From UBA5109 sp965662565 (GTDB taxonomy: Bacteria; Pseudomonadota; Gammaproteobacteria; Pseudomonadales; Pseudohongiellaceae), in contig CBFIHS010000037.1 of the NCBI GenBank assembly GCA_965662565.1, positions 1-19,020 of the forward strand: a stretch of 19,020 nucleotides of DNA. Direction: 5' to 3'. Position 1 is the first letter of the stretch; every line of letters starts with the position of its first letter. The notes beneath the pieces were generated by a model. That model was not told the origin of the DNA and made no database searches. It saw only the letters and a list, made by a program, of their open reading frames with translations. Positions 1 to 6,899 of the stretch are shown piece after piece. A program made the position numbers and the translations under genes.

Positions 1-265
1 TTAAGTGGCCTTTTAATTTGTGGTGATAAAGAATACTCAAGCTTTGCTCAGGTTTTTCTACTGAGAGGTTTTAGTGGCTTAGTATTTGATCTTGTTTTTC
101 ATGCATGAGCTTTCTTTACTCAGGAAAAATCAAGCGTCTTATCTTGCTGGGCGATGAAGAATAAAGAGTAAGTCTGAGGTTTTGTTGAGAAGAACTGGCA
201 CTAAAAGCATCACTAAGCCCAAGACTGCAAGGGATAAATCAATAAGTAATCGATAATTTGAGAGC
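1..265. other. Left-edge region without a supported gene
   Basis: I see no gene that can be supported here. On the + strand one frame is open from base 1 to a TGA at 106-108 (35 codons). It could be the C-terminus of a gene cut by the window edge, but 35 open codons are not significant. On the - strand a short frame closing at 139-141 encodes a hydrophobic stretch (about 42 codons from a TTG at 265-267). It has no ribosome binding site and begins inside the U-tract of the amt terminator. No RNA gene or repeat was recognised. Confidence 0.5.
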
Positions 266-294
266 AAAAAAAACGCCACTCAAAGAGTGGCGTT
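266..294 (-). terminator. Rho-independent terminator of the glnK-amt operon
   Basis: A perfect 10-bp inverted repeat (272-281 with 285-294, arm AACGCCACTC) encloses a 3-nt loop. Read on the - strand it is followed by a run of eight U (positions 273 down to 266, the first two belonging to the stem). It begins 27 bp after the amt stop codon. On the + strand the 3' flank is only moderately T-rich, so any bidirectional use would be weak. Confidence 0.92.
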
Positions 295-320
295 ATTAGT
301 TTTCTATTTAAAGAAAGAAC

Positions 321-1595
321 TTAGTTGTTTACAAACTCAGGGTAGGCTTCAACACCACACTCTGACAAGTCAACACCTTCAGCTTCTTCTTCTTCAGAGA
401 CTCTGATACCCATAATCATTTTGATAATGAACCAAACGATTAAGCTAGTAACAAATACCCACACGAAGATAGTTAGTAAGCCGATGAGCTGTCCGCTAAC
501 GCTGGCACCGCCAGTTACACAAACAACCATTACACCGAAGATACCTACTACACCGTGAACAGAAAGCGCTCCAACTGGATCATCAATTTTGATTTTATCA
601 AAGAAGATGATGCTGAACACGACAAGTACACCGCCGATGAAACCAACAATTGTTGATGCCAATGGGCCAGGTGAAGCTGGGTCAGCAGTAATTGCAACCA
701 GACCAGCTAAGGCGCCGTTAAGAACCATAGTAAGGTCAGCTTTACCGAATAAGATGCGGGCAACAATAAGGGCTCCGATTAAACCACCAGCAGCAGCTGC
801 GTTAGTGTTTAGGAACACGTTAGCCACTTCGTTAGCTACACCGATACCACCCAATTTAAGAGTTGAACCGCCGTTGAAACCGAACCAGCCCATCCATAGG
901 ATGAAAGTACCTAAGGTAGCTAGAGGCATGTTTGCACCTGGGATTGGCTTCACAGAGCCGTCAGCAGCATATTTACCTTTACGAGGCCCAAGTAGAAGAA
1001 CGCCAGCAAGAGCTGCAGCAGCACCCGCTAAATGCACAATACCTGATCCAGCATAGTCACTGTAGTCCAATGAATATAAACCAAATACAGAATCGCCATT
1101 CCAAGTCCAGCTACCTTCATAAGGGTAGATGAAACCAGTCATAACAACAGCAAATGCTAAGAAAGCAAAAAGCTTCATACGTTCAGCAACCGCTCCAGAA
1201 ACAATAGACATTGCTGTTGCAACGAATACCACTTGGAAGAAGAAGTCTGATGCACCGGCATATTCGCCCATGTCAGCAAATCCTGCTTCAGCAGAAGAAG
1301 CTAAGATTGCAGCTGCAGCTTCATCGTCCATTTCAGCAACAGTAGTGATGCCGTCTAGGAAGATTCCGCCGTCATACATGATGGCGTAACCGCAAATAAG
1401 ATACATAGTACAAGCGATAGCAAATAGCGCTATGTTTTTAGTTAAGATTTCAGTTGTGTTTTTGGTGCGCACTAAACCCGCTTCTAACATCGCGAATCCG
1501 GCGGCCATCCACATAACAAGTGCTCCACATACCAGGAAGTAAAACGTATCCATGGCATACTGAAGTTCAAATATATAATTTAGATTACTTTCCAT
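321..1595 (-). CDS. amtB: Ammonium transporter, Amt family (no signal peptide)
   Basis: An Amt/Mep/Rh-family channel that moves ammonium across the inner membrane; 424 aa, within the family's usual length. About eleven hydrophobic segments are visible. Unlike E. coli AmtB it has no cleavable signal peptide: TM1 begins near residue 14. Expected pore residues are present: the Phe gate pair F120/F124, an aromatic near W163/W165 at the recruitment site, D180 in the DYAGSGIVH motif, and the twin histidines H188 and H347. WFGFNGG lies at 237-243. The cytosolic tail (397-424, RVSEEEEAEGVDLSE...) is the part that contacts GlnK in the family. An acidic/alanine-rich loop at about 85-117 lies between TM2 and TM3. 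The start is supported by AGGAGGG about 7 nt upstream. It lies 44 bp downstream of glnK, so co-transcription and PII gating are likely. It is clearly diverged from the second transporter at 2466. Confidence 0.95.
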   Translation of the reverse strand: MESNLNYIFELQYAMDTFYFLVCGALVMWMAAGFAMLEAGLVRTKNTTEILTKNIALFAIACTMYLICGYAIMYDGGIFLDGITTVAEMDDEAAAAILASSAEAGFADMGEYAGASDFFFQVVFVATAMSIVSGAVAERMKLFAFLAFAVVMTGFIYPYEGSWTWNGDSVFGLYSLDYSDYAGSGIVHLAGAAAALAGVLLLGPRKGKYAADGSVKPIPGANMPLATLGTFILWMGWFGFNGGSTLKLGGIGVANEVANVFLNTNAAAAGGLIGALIVARILFGKADLTMVLNGALAGLVAITADPASPGPLASTIVGFIGGVLVVFSIIFFDKIKIDDPVGALSVHGVVGIFGVMVVCVTGGASVSGQLIGLLTIFVWVFVTSLIVWFIIKMIMGIRVSEEEEAEGVDLSECGVEAYPEFVNN

Positions 1596-1639
1596 ACTAA
1601 GCCCTCCTGAAAGCTTGGTATTACTATTGGTTCAAATGC

Positions 1640-1978
1640 TTAAATGGCTTCATCACCGGATTCACCGGTACGAATTCGAATGGCTTGGGAAATATCTGAA
1701 ATAAAGATTTTTCCATCGCCGATTTTGCCTGTGTTGGCAGCTTTAGTGATGGTGTCGATAGTTTGATCCAGCGTGCTGTCGGTTACTGCTACCTCAATTT
1801 TTAATTTTGGTAGAAAGTCCACAACATACTCTGCACCACGATATAACTCAGTGTGACCCTTCTGACGACCAAAGCCTTTTACTTCTGTGACTGTGATTCC
1901 CTGAACTCCTATCTCCGATAGGGCCTCCCTGACGTCATCAAGCTTGAACGGCTTGATAATCGCATTAATCATTTTCAT
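1640..1978 (-). CDS. glnK: Nitrogen regulatory protein PII
   Basis: A PII signal-transduction protein, 112 aa, the standard length. It senses 2-oxoglutarate, ATP/ADP and glutamine status, and in the family it plugs Amt channels and modulates GlnE/NtrB. Visible hallmarks are KGFGRQKGHTE (34-44), the T-loop with R47 (which enters the Amt pore in E. coli GlnK) and Y51 (the uridylylated tyrosine), the B-loop TGKIGDGKIF (83-92) and the C-loop RIRTGE (101-106). The ATG is preceded by AGGAG at 1985-1989. It is the first gene of a leftward operon with amt, behind a sigma-54 promoter. GlnK is preferred over GlnB because of the Amt linkage; sequence alone does not separate the two paralogues. Confidence 0.95.
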   Translation of the reverse strand: MKMINAIIKPFKLDDVREALSEIGVQGITVTEVKGFGRQKGHTELYRGAEYVVDFLPKLKIEVAVTDSTLDQTIDTITKAANTGKIGDGKIFISDISQAIRIRTGESGDEAI

Positions 1979-2081
1979 TAGATTCTCCTACTCGTAGTTT
2001 TAACAGCTGGTTTATTTATATATTCGGCTGCATGAAACAAAGGTTTTAATTAATAGCTCCTGGAAGCTGCGGAATAGAATC

Positions 2082-2097
2082 AGCAATCTACATGCCA
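2082..2097 (-). promoter_or_regulatory. Sigma-54 (RpoN) promoter of glnK-amt
   Basis: Read on the - strand the sequence is TGGCATG-N4-TTGCT. The invariant -24 GG and -12 GC are separated by exactly 10 nt, and the match to the consensus TGGCAC-N5-TTGCW is one mismatch from perfect. The predicted start of transcription is near 2071, giving a glnK leader of about 90 nt. Family knowledge: glnK-amtB operons are classic RpoN/NtrC targets, so this supports nitrogen-limitation control. Confidence 0.88.
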
Positions 2098-2170
2098 ATA
2101 TCATTAAACCTATATAAATCAATAAGATAGATATTATAGAGTCGGTTAGTGGGTATGATTATCGTGGTTT

Positions 2171-2187
2171 CGCACTTATTTGGTGCA
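2171..2187. promoter_or_regulatory. NtrC-type enhancer site
   Basis: CGCACTTATTTGGTGCA matches the dyad TGCAC-N7-GTGCA recognised by NtrC, with one outer mismatch. Its centre (about 2179) lies roughly 108 bp upstream of the predicted sigma-54 start near 2071. This resembles the -108 position of an E. coli glnA NtrC site. Only one clear site is seen, and NtrC normally uses two, so a weaker partner may be missed. Confidence 0.75.
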
Positions 2188-2465
2188 TATTCAAGATTTA
2201 TCTATTTTACGGAATGCTGTGGTATACCAAAGAACTTGCTTTTGTGAATGCTATGAAAGCCCCTGCTTATCTATTAAGAAGTGGTTTTTGGTGTAGGGAG
2301 CTATTGTGTTTAGTTGGGCCTATACTTTATGCTCTATTTTGGAACAAAAATAGAATCATAAGTGATCATTCGGTCGGAAATCCTTATAAAAAAGGTTCAA
2401 GAATGGTGTATATGGTTAAAAAAAGTTCCAGATGACTAATAATAAAATTCATTAAGGGGATAACA

Positions 2466-3758
2466 ATGCAAAAGTTTTTCAAGCCGGACATTCTTGTTCT
2501 GGTCTTATTATTTTTACCAGAGTTGGCGTTAGCGCAAGAGGTCGATGCCGCTGATACTTCATGGATTATGACATCAACAGCTTTGGTTCTGTTTATGACT
2601 ATTCCAGGTTTATCTCTTTTTTACGGTGGGCTTGTGCGCGTTCGCAATGTGCTATCGGTGCTTATGCAATGTTTTGCGATAACTTGTGTGGCTTCGATAG
2701 TCTGGCTTGTTTGTGGTTATAGCCTGGCTTTTGGAGAAGGAAATGCCTTCATCGGGGATTTTAGCAATGTGCTCTTTGCTGGAATTCAAGAAGGTACTGT
2801 CTCGGGTTCAATCCCAGAATCTGTGTTTGCTCTTTTCCAAATGACCTTCGCAATCATCACGCCCGCACTGATTTTTGGCGGTTTCGCCGAGAGGGTTAAG
2901 TTCGGATCAGTTATGCTCTTCAGCATACTCTGGCTACTTATTGTTTATGTTCCTGTAACTCATTGGGTTTGGGGTGGCGGTTGGCTTGGAGCAATGGGCT
3001 TGCTAGATTTTGCTGGGGGCACGGTTGTTCATATCACTGCAGGTGTTGCGGCATTGGTTTGTGCGCTTGCTATAGGAACACGCAGGGGCTTTGGTAAAAC
3101 CCAGATGGCTCCTCATAACATGACTATGACAGTTACTGGTGCAGGTATGCTTTGGGTCGGCTGGTTTGGTTTTAATGGTGGCAGCGCTCTAGCGGCTAAT
3201 GGGGATGCTGGTATGGCTATGTTGGTGACTCATTTATCTGCTGCTGCAGGGTCAATTTCCTGGATGTTAATGGAAAAAATAAAATTCGGAAAACCTTCCG
3301 TACTAGGAATTGTTACTGGCATGGTGGCTGGCTTGGGGACTATCACTCCGGCATCTGGTTTCGTGGGGCCAGGCGGAGCACTGGTTATAGGTCTTTCGGC
3401 AGGTGTGGTTTGTTTCTTTGCAACCCAATACATCAAACAAGTCCTTAAAATAGATGACTCTCTTGATGTGTTTCCAGTTCATGGGGTTGGGGGTATCTTA
3501 GGTACATTCCTTGCCGGTGTATTTGCCTCAGCAGGTCTTGGCGTCTTTAGTGGGCAGGGTTATAACGAAGGCATGACTATGGGCTCTCAACTTGGAGTTC
3601 AGTTGATTGGTATAGTTTCTACTATCATTTATACGGCTATTCTCACTTACATCATTATCAAAGTTGTTAGCGCCGTTATGGGCTTTCGTGTAACTGAAGA
3701 AGATGAAACAACAGGTCTTGATATCGCCTTACATGATGAAAAAGGCTATGATCTTTAA
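2466..3758 (+). CDS. amtB: Ammonium transporter AmtB-type, with signal peptide
   Basis: A second Amt ammonium channel, 430 aa, of the classical E. coli AmtB type. A signal peptide is visible: a basic start, a hydrophobic core at 9-20, and ALA|QE giving cleavage after about residue 23. Eleven TM segments follow. Key residues are all present: F124 and F128 in FQMTFAIITPALI (nearly identical to E. coli), W169, D181 in DFAGGTVVH, H189, F236 in WFGFNGGS, and H339 in FPVHGVGGI. The C-terminal tail RVTEEDETTGLDIALHDEKGYDL keeps the PII-interacting pattern, but HD replaces the common HG. AAGGGGA at 2454-2460 supports the ATG. It is transcribed away from glnK and has no glnK of its own in the window; it may share the NtrC site (inference). 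Its pore region is very different from that of the leftward Amt, so the two are old paralogues, not a recent duplication. Confidence 0.95.
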   Translation: MQKFFKPDILVLVLLFLPELALAQEVDAADTSWIMTSTALVLFMTIPGLSLFYGGLVRVRNVLSVLMQCFAITCVASIVWLVCGYSLAFGEGNAFIGDFSNVLFAGIQEGTVSGSIPESVFALFQMTFAIITPALIFGGFAERVKFGSVMLFSILWLLIVYVPVTHWVWGGGWLGAMGLLDFAGGTVVHITAGVAALVCALAIGTRRGFGKTQMAPHNMTMTVTGAGMLWVGWFGFNGGSALAANGDAGMAMLVTHLSAAAGSISWMLMEKIKFGKPSVLGIVTGMVAGLGTITPASGFVGPGGALVIGLSAGVVCFFATQYIKQVLKIDDSLDVFPVHGVGGILGTFLAGVFASAGLGVFSGQGYNEGMTMGSQLGVQLIGIVSTIIYTAILTYIIIKVVSAVMGFRVTEEDETTGLDIALHDEKGYDL

Positions 3759-3920
3759 ACTGTAGCTTTCATTAATTTATTTACTGATGCTTACTTAGTA
3801 CTGTGTTTGGAAATTTTTATTTTCGGGTGAAAAGTTTGTAAAAACCATTGCTTATGCAATAGAGTGAAATTTTTCAACACAGTGTTAAGTAATAACCTAG
3901 CAGTAAATATCAATAACCAG

Positions 3921-3950
3921 AATTGGGAAGTGAAAGCTTCCCAATTTTTT
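3921..3950 (+). terminator. Terminator-type hairpin just before birA
   Basis: A perfect 10-bp inverted repeat (AATTGGGAAG at 3921-3930 with CTTCCCAATT at 3937-3946) with a 6-nt loop is followed by a T tract: the two T ending the stem plus four more, to 3950. It has every feature of an intrinsic terminator. It lies about 160 bp after the amt stop and only 10 bp before the best birA start. It may end upstream transcription or attenuate birA; sequence alone does not decide. Confidence 0.85.
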
Positions 3951-3959
3951 ATCCAATAT

Positions 3960-4982
3960 ATGCTCATGCAATTTGAATTATTAAAATTACTCGCTGATGG
4001 GAAATTTCATTCAGGCGAAAAGCTTGCCAGTGAATTGGGCGTAAGCCGAACGGCTATCTGGAAGATGATTCCCAAAATTGAAGGTTATGGTCTGGAGGTT
4101 CATTCAGTTAAAGGAAAAGGGTATCGTTTATTTGAAGCAATTAACTTGCTTGATAAAAATAAAATACTTGGAAGTGTATCTTCTGCCCACTCAAAAAAAA
4201 TTCAAGCGATTGAGGTATTCCCAGAAATTTCCTCGACCTCTAGTTATTCTATGGAATTGTTACGAAAAGGTGAGTTAAAACTTGGAAACAAAAAAAGTTT
4301 TATCTGCTTGGCGGAACAGCAAAGCTCAGGAAAAGGTAGAAGAGGAAGGCAATGGGTAAGTCCTTTTGGGAATAATATTTATATGACGATCACTAGAGAG
4401 TTTGCAAGTGGTGTGAGTGAGCTCGAAGGTTTGAGTTTGATTGTTGGTTTGGCTGTCGTCAGGGCCTTGCGAAAAAACAAGATTGATGGGCTTGGTATCA
4501 AATGGCCAAATGACATACTCTGGCAAGGTAAAAAACTCGCGGGGATTTTGTTGGAGGTTTCGGGTGACCCAACGGGAGTCTGTCAGGTCTTAATAGGCTT
4601 GGGTTTAAATGTTAAAGCTAGCGCCAGTACTATGAGTGAAGTCGATCAACCTTGGATTGATTTAAATACTATAGTTCAGACTGGAACTGTTCCTGATAGA
4701 AATAAATTAATTGGTGAAATTATCAATGAGGTTCTTGGTCTTGTTGGTGAGTTTGAGAATAAAAGTTTCACAGTATTTAAAGATGAATGGAATTTAAATG
4801 ATGCTTTGCGTGACCAAATAGTTGAGTTGAAAACAAATACCAACCAGCAAGCAGATAAAGCGGATAAAAAAGGTAGAGTTGTTGGTGTTAATGAGCAAGG
4901 GGCCTTACTCTTGGAAACTGATAAGGGAGTAGAGACCTTCCATGGTGGGGAAGTATCACCTATGTTAGTGAAAACTTCTTAA
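3960..4982 (+). CDS. birA: Biotin-protein ligase / biotin operon repressor
   Basis: A bifunctional BirA. It makes biotinyl-5'-AMP, transfers biotin to the AccB carrier subunit, and as a dimer represses biotin genes. Counting from the ATG at 3960 (340 aa; E. coli has 321), residues 4-58 form a winged helix with the HTH at about 19-40 (GEKLASELGVSRTAIWKMIPKI without its last residues). The catalytic domain carries GKGRRGR (124-130, biotinyl-AMP loop), SPFGNNIY, KWPND (181-185) and KLAGILLE (192-199). A C-terminal SH3-like domain ends at about 336. The frame stays open upstream to 3864, but that extension runs through the terminator hairpin at 3921-3950 and has no counterpart in BirA. The start is therefore placed at 3960, with 3966 (two codons later) equally possible. 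Neither has a recognisable Shine-Dalgarno sequence. The start is uncertain; the product is not. Confidence 0.93.
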   Translation: MLMQFELLKLLADGKFHSGEKLASELGVSRTAIWKMIPKIEGYGLEVHSVKGKGYRLFEAINLLDKNKILGSVSSAHSKKIQAIEVFPEISSTSSYSMELLRKGELKLGNKKSFICLAEQQSSGKGRRGRQWVSPFGNNIYMTITREFASGVSELEGLSLIVGLAVVRALRKNKIDGLGIKWPNDILWQGKKLAGILLEVSGDPTGVCQVLIGLGLNVKASASTMSEVDQPWIDLNTIVQTGTVPDRNKLIGEIINEVLGLVGEFENKSFTVFKDEWNLNDALRDQIVELKTNTNQQADKADKKGRVVGVNEQGALLLETDKGVETFHGGEVSPMLVKTS

Positions 4983-5124
4983 TAAGGATCTTAAAACTTT
5001 AATTGAGTAACCGAAAAAAATAGCCGAAAGAATAACCCTAAGAGTATTTCAGTAAGTAGTTCAATAAATAGTAAAAGATTGGTTTGAGGAAAAGTTAACT
5101 AAAAAGTTATGCGGAATATAAAAG

Positions 5125-5904
5125 ATGAAAACCCTTGAAGTAGATGCTGGTAACAGTCGAATAAAATGGCGTGTTATAGATGGGGCTGGTTTGCAAAAGA
5201 AAGAAATTACACGCGGGACTGTGCTTGCTTATAATACTAAAAATAATGAAGCGGCAATGCCGTCGAGTTTCCAAATAGAACTTCAAGAGTTAACAAAATA
5301 CGAGCTCCAAGCAATTAGAGTTTCGAATGTGCGCGGTAAATTGTTTGCAGATGGTTTGAGTGTTTTATGTGAGGAATTTTTTTCATTACCAGTTGAATAC
5401 GCTGTAGTGAAAAAAAATCATAGAGGCTTAGAAAATTCTTATCAAGAGCCATCGGCTTTGGGGGTGGATCGTTGGCTGGCAATGTTGGCGGTTTATAAAT
5501 TAGGATCACTGCCAGCTTGTATTGTTGATTTTGGGAGCGCAATCACCATCGATTTCATTGATGGTGCCGGTAGGCATGAGGGTGGCTTTATTGTTCCAGG
5601 CATGCATACCATCAAGAGAAGTTTGAGTGAGAATACTTCTGATTTGCCTTTTCTGCAGGATGATTTATCTAATGTTCTGCCTGCTAAAAAAACCAGTGAT
5701 GCAATTAATCATGGTGCTTTGAATATGGTCATAGGCATGCTTGAGCGTGTTAAAAGAGAATGGGGTGAAGATAAAGAATGGTTTTTGTGTGGTGGTGATG
5801 CAGAGTTTCTTTCTTCTTTTATTACTTGGCCCCACGAACTTAAAGTAGATTTGGTTTTAGATGGGCTAGAAATCAGTTTTATGGAAGATAAAGAAGGCAG
5901 TTAA
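5125..5904 (+). CDS. coaX: Type III pantothenate kinase
   Basis: CoaX phosphorylates pantothenate with ATP, the first step of coenzyme A synthesis. It is the class that needs a monovalent cation and is not feedback-inhibited by CoA. 259 aa, typical. ASKHA-fold motifs are visible: the phosphate-1 motif DAGNSRIKW (7-15), GVDRW (113-117) with D115 as the expected catalytic base, DFGSAITIDFI (135-145), GGFIVPGM (153-160), and GGDAE (223-227) near the C-terminus. Its place directly after birA and before a SPOR gene matches the Pseudomonas arrangement. A 142-bp gap separates it from birA. The Shine-Dalgarno sequence is weak (GGA about 10 nt upstream). The SPOR gene begins 5 nt after its stop, so the two are probably one transcript. 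Confidence 0.94.
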   Translation: MKTLEVDAGNSRIKWRVIDGAGLQKKEITRGTVLAYNTKNNEAAMPSSFQIELQELTKYELQAIRVSNVRGKLFADGLSVLCEEFFSLPVEYAVVKKNHRGLENSYQEPSALGVDRWLAMLAVYKLGSLPACIVDFGSAITIDFIDGAGRHEGGFIVPGMHTIKRSLSENTSDLPFLQDDLSNVLPAKKTSDAINHGALNMVIGMLERVKREWGEDKEWFLCGGDAEFLSSFITWPHELKVDLVLDGLEISFMEDKEGS

Positions 5905-5909
5905 CCCTT

Positions 5910-6704
5910 ATGAGAAATTTTGCGATTGGTTTATTGCTGCTGAATTTGGTCTATTTCGCATGGAATATGGGTTTTTTGCCTGGTAAAACTGAAAGTGAAA
6001 CAGCGGTAATTCGGAGCCCTAGTCAGCAAGCCCCAAAAAGCTTGGTCTTGGTGTCAGAGTTAGAAGAAATAAGCTTACTTGAAGATAGTCTTGGAGATGA
6101 TCTAGAAGATGGCCTCGTTGAGCTGGGCATTGCTAACACAGAGGACTCAATTCAAGCCCTTGAGGCCTCGGTAGCGCAATTCCCAGAGGATATTGGAGGT
6201 GAAGTGGCCAATAATAATGCCTCTGCTTGTATGGCGATCGGAGCTTTTGCAAATTTAACGATAGCCAGAACATTAGTGACTGAGATAACTGAGAAGGGTT
6301 TCCTGGCGGATATTGAGCTGCAAAAACAAACCGAATCAGAGTATCGAGTTTATATGCCTCCATTCAGTTCCGATGCCGCTGCCAGACAAACCTTGGCAAA
6401 CCTACTAGAAAATGGCATTGATAGCTTCATTATTAATAGCGGAGATCTTGGGGGGGCAATTTCTTTAGGGCTCTTTCAGCAGCAACAATCAGCCTTTAGA
6501 TTGCAAGAAGAGCTCGCTGCAGAGGGCTATGCAACGAGCATTCAAGAGACGGTTCAAAGCGATACAGAGTTCTGGATAATCATCCAACCAGCATCAAGCT
6601 CAGATTTAGAGGTCTTGTGGACAGGATTGCTTGAGTCGAACAGGAACATAAAACAGTCAGAAAAACTCTGTGAAAGCGTTGCACCTGAAGGCTTATTACC
6701 ATAG
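5910..6704 (+). CDS. Membrane-anchored SPOR-domain protein
   Basis: 264 aa, inner-membrane anchored. Residues 4-23 form one TM segment (FAIGLLLLNLVYFAWNMGFL) and the remainder should face the periplasm. Residues 45-100 are strongly acidic and probably flexible. Residues 106-180 match the SPOR fold: CMAIGAFANLTIARTLVTE, then a YRVYMPPF strand and AARQTLANLLENGI. SPOR domains bind denuded septal peptidoglycan. Residues 181-226 (ISLGLFQQQQSAFRLQEEL...FWIII) look like a second, degenerate SPOR unit. A gene of this type commonly follows coaX in Pseudomonas relatives. A specific role in cell division is inference. AAGAAGG lies about 12 nt before the ATG, so spacing is slightly long. The stop TAG coincides with the -10 box of the tRNA promoter downstream. 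Confidence 0.85.
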   Translation: MRNFAIGLLLLNLVYFAWNMGFLPGKTESETAVIRSPSQQAPKSLVLVSELEEISLLEDSLGDDLEDGLVELGIANTEDSIQALEASVAQFPEDIGGEVANNNASACMAIGAFANLTIARTLVTEITEKGFLADIELQKQTESEYRVYMPPFSSDAAARQTLANLLENGIDSFIINSGDLGGAISLGLFQQQQSAFRLQEELAAEGYATSIQETVQSDTEFWIIIQPASSSDLEVLWTGLLESNRNIKQSEKLCESVAPEGLLP

Positions 6705-6714
6705 AATGCCGCCT
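6679..6714 (+). promoter_or_regulatory. Sigma-70 promoter of the tRNA-tuf operon
   Basis: TTGCAC (6679-6684), a 17-bp spacer and TAGAAT (6702-6707) are followed by GCCGCC. A GC-rich stretch between -10 and the start point is the hallmark of stringently controlled stable-RNA promoters. Transcription would start near 6714, about 46 nt before tRNA-Tyr. The promoter lies inside the 3' end of the SPOR gene, and the first three bases of the -10 box are that gene's stop codon. Confidence 0.65.
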
Positions 6715-6759
6715 CTGTGTAAAAGAGAGCCAGAAATAATCTTGTCTGATGATCTTTTT

Positions 6760-6843
6760 GGAGGGGTTCCCGAGTGGTCAAAGGGATCAGACTGTAAATC
6801 TGACGCGTAAGCTTCGGTGGTTCAAATCCACCCCCCTCCACCA
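6760..6843 (+). tRNA. tyrU: tRNA-Tyr (anticodon GTA)
   Basis: 84 nt including the encoded CCA. The acceptor GGAGGGG (6760-6766) pairs with CCCCTCC (6833-6839), with A as discriminator. The anticodon loop CTGTAAA has GTA at 6794-6796. There is a long class II variable arm, and the T-arm is GGTGG/CCACC around TTCAAAT. It closely resembles E. coli tRNA-Tyr. First tRNA of the tuf operon; the tRNA-Thr that precedes it in E. coli (thrU) is absent. Confidence 0.97.
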
Positions 6844-6899
6844 GTCAGATTGGGGTTTCTGGATAATCCTGGCGGAGTGATCCGTAGGGTAGGACGCAG

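Larger units (their letters stand above)
1979..2465. other. Divergent glnK / amt regulatory region
   Basis: This is 487 bp without a convincing gene. It holds the sigma-54 promoter and NtrC-like operator listed separately, both oriented for or usable by glnK. For the rightward amt gene I find no sigma-54 element (no GG-N10-GC with good flanks). A weak sigma-70-like -10 (TATAAA, 2385-2390) lies about 75 bp before its ATG, without a good -35. A second weak candidate is TTGTGT...TATGCT with 18-bp spacing around 2307-2336. A 73-codon frame at 2214-2435 lacks a ribosome binding site and family features and is not annotated. Confidence 0.7.

Noticed and set aside
589..1389. Open frames on the + strand across the leftward amt gene
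   Set aside because: Shadow frames of a clear Amt coding sequence, proline/alanine-rich, without ribosome binding sites.
2214..2435. 73-codon + strand open frame between glnK and the second amt gene
   Set aside because: No ribosome binding site, no recognisable family or domain, cysteine/tryptophan-rich odd composition, and it overlaps regulatory sequence. Most likely chance.
3864..3959. N-terminal extension of BirA by 32 residues
   Set aside because: It contains a perfect intrinsic-terminator hairpin, has no counterpart in BirA proteins, and the winged-helix domain begins just after the ATG at 3960/3966.
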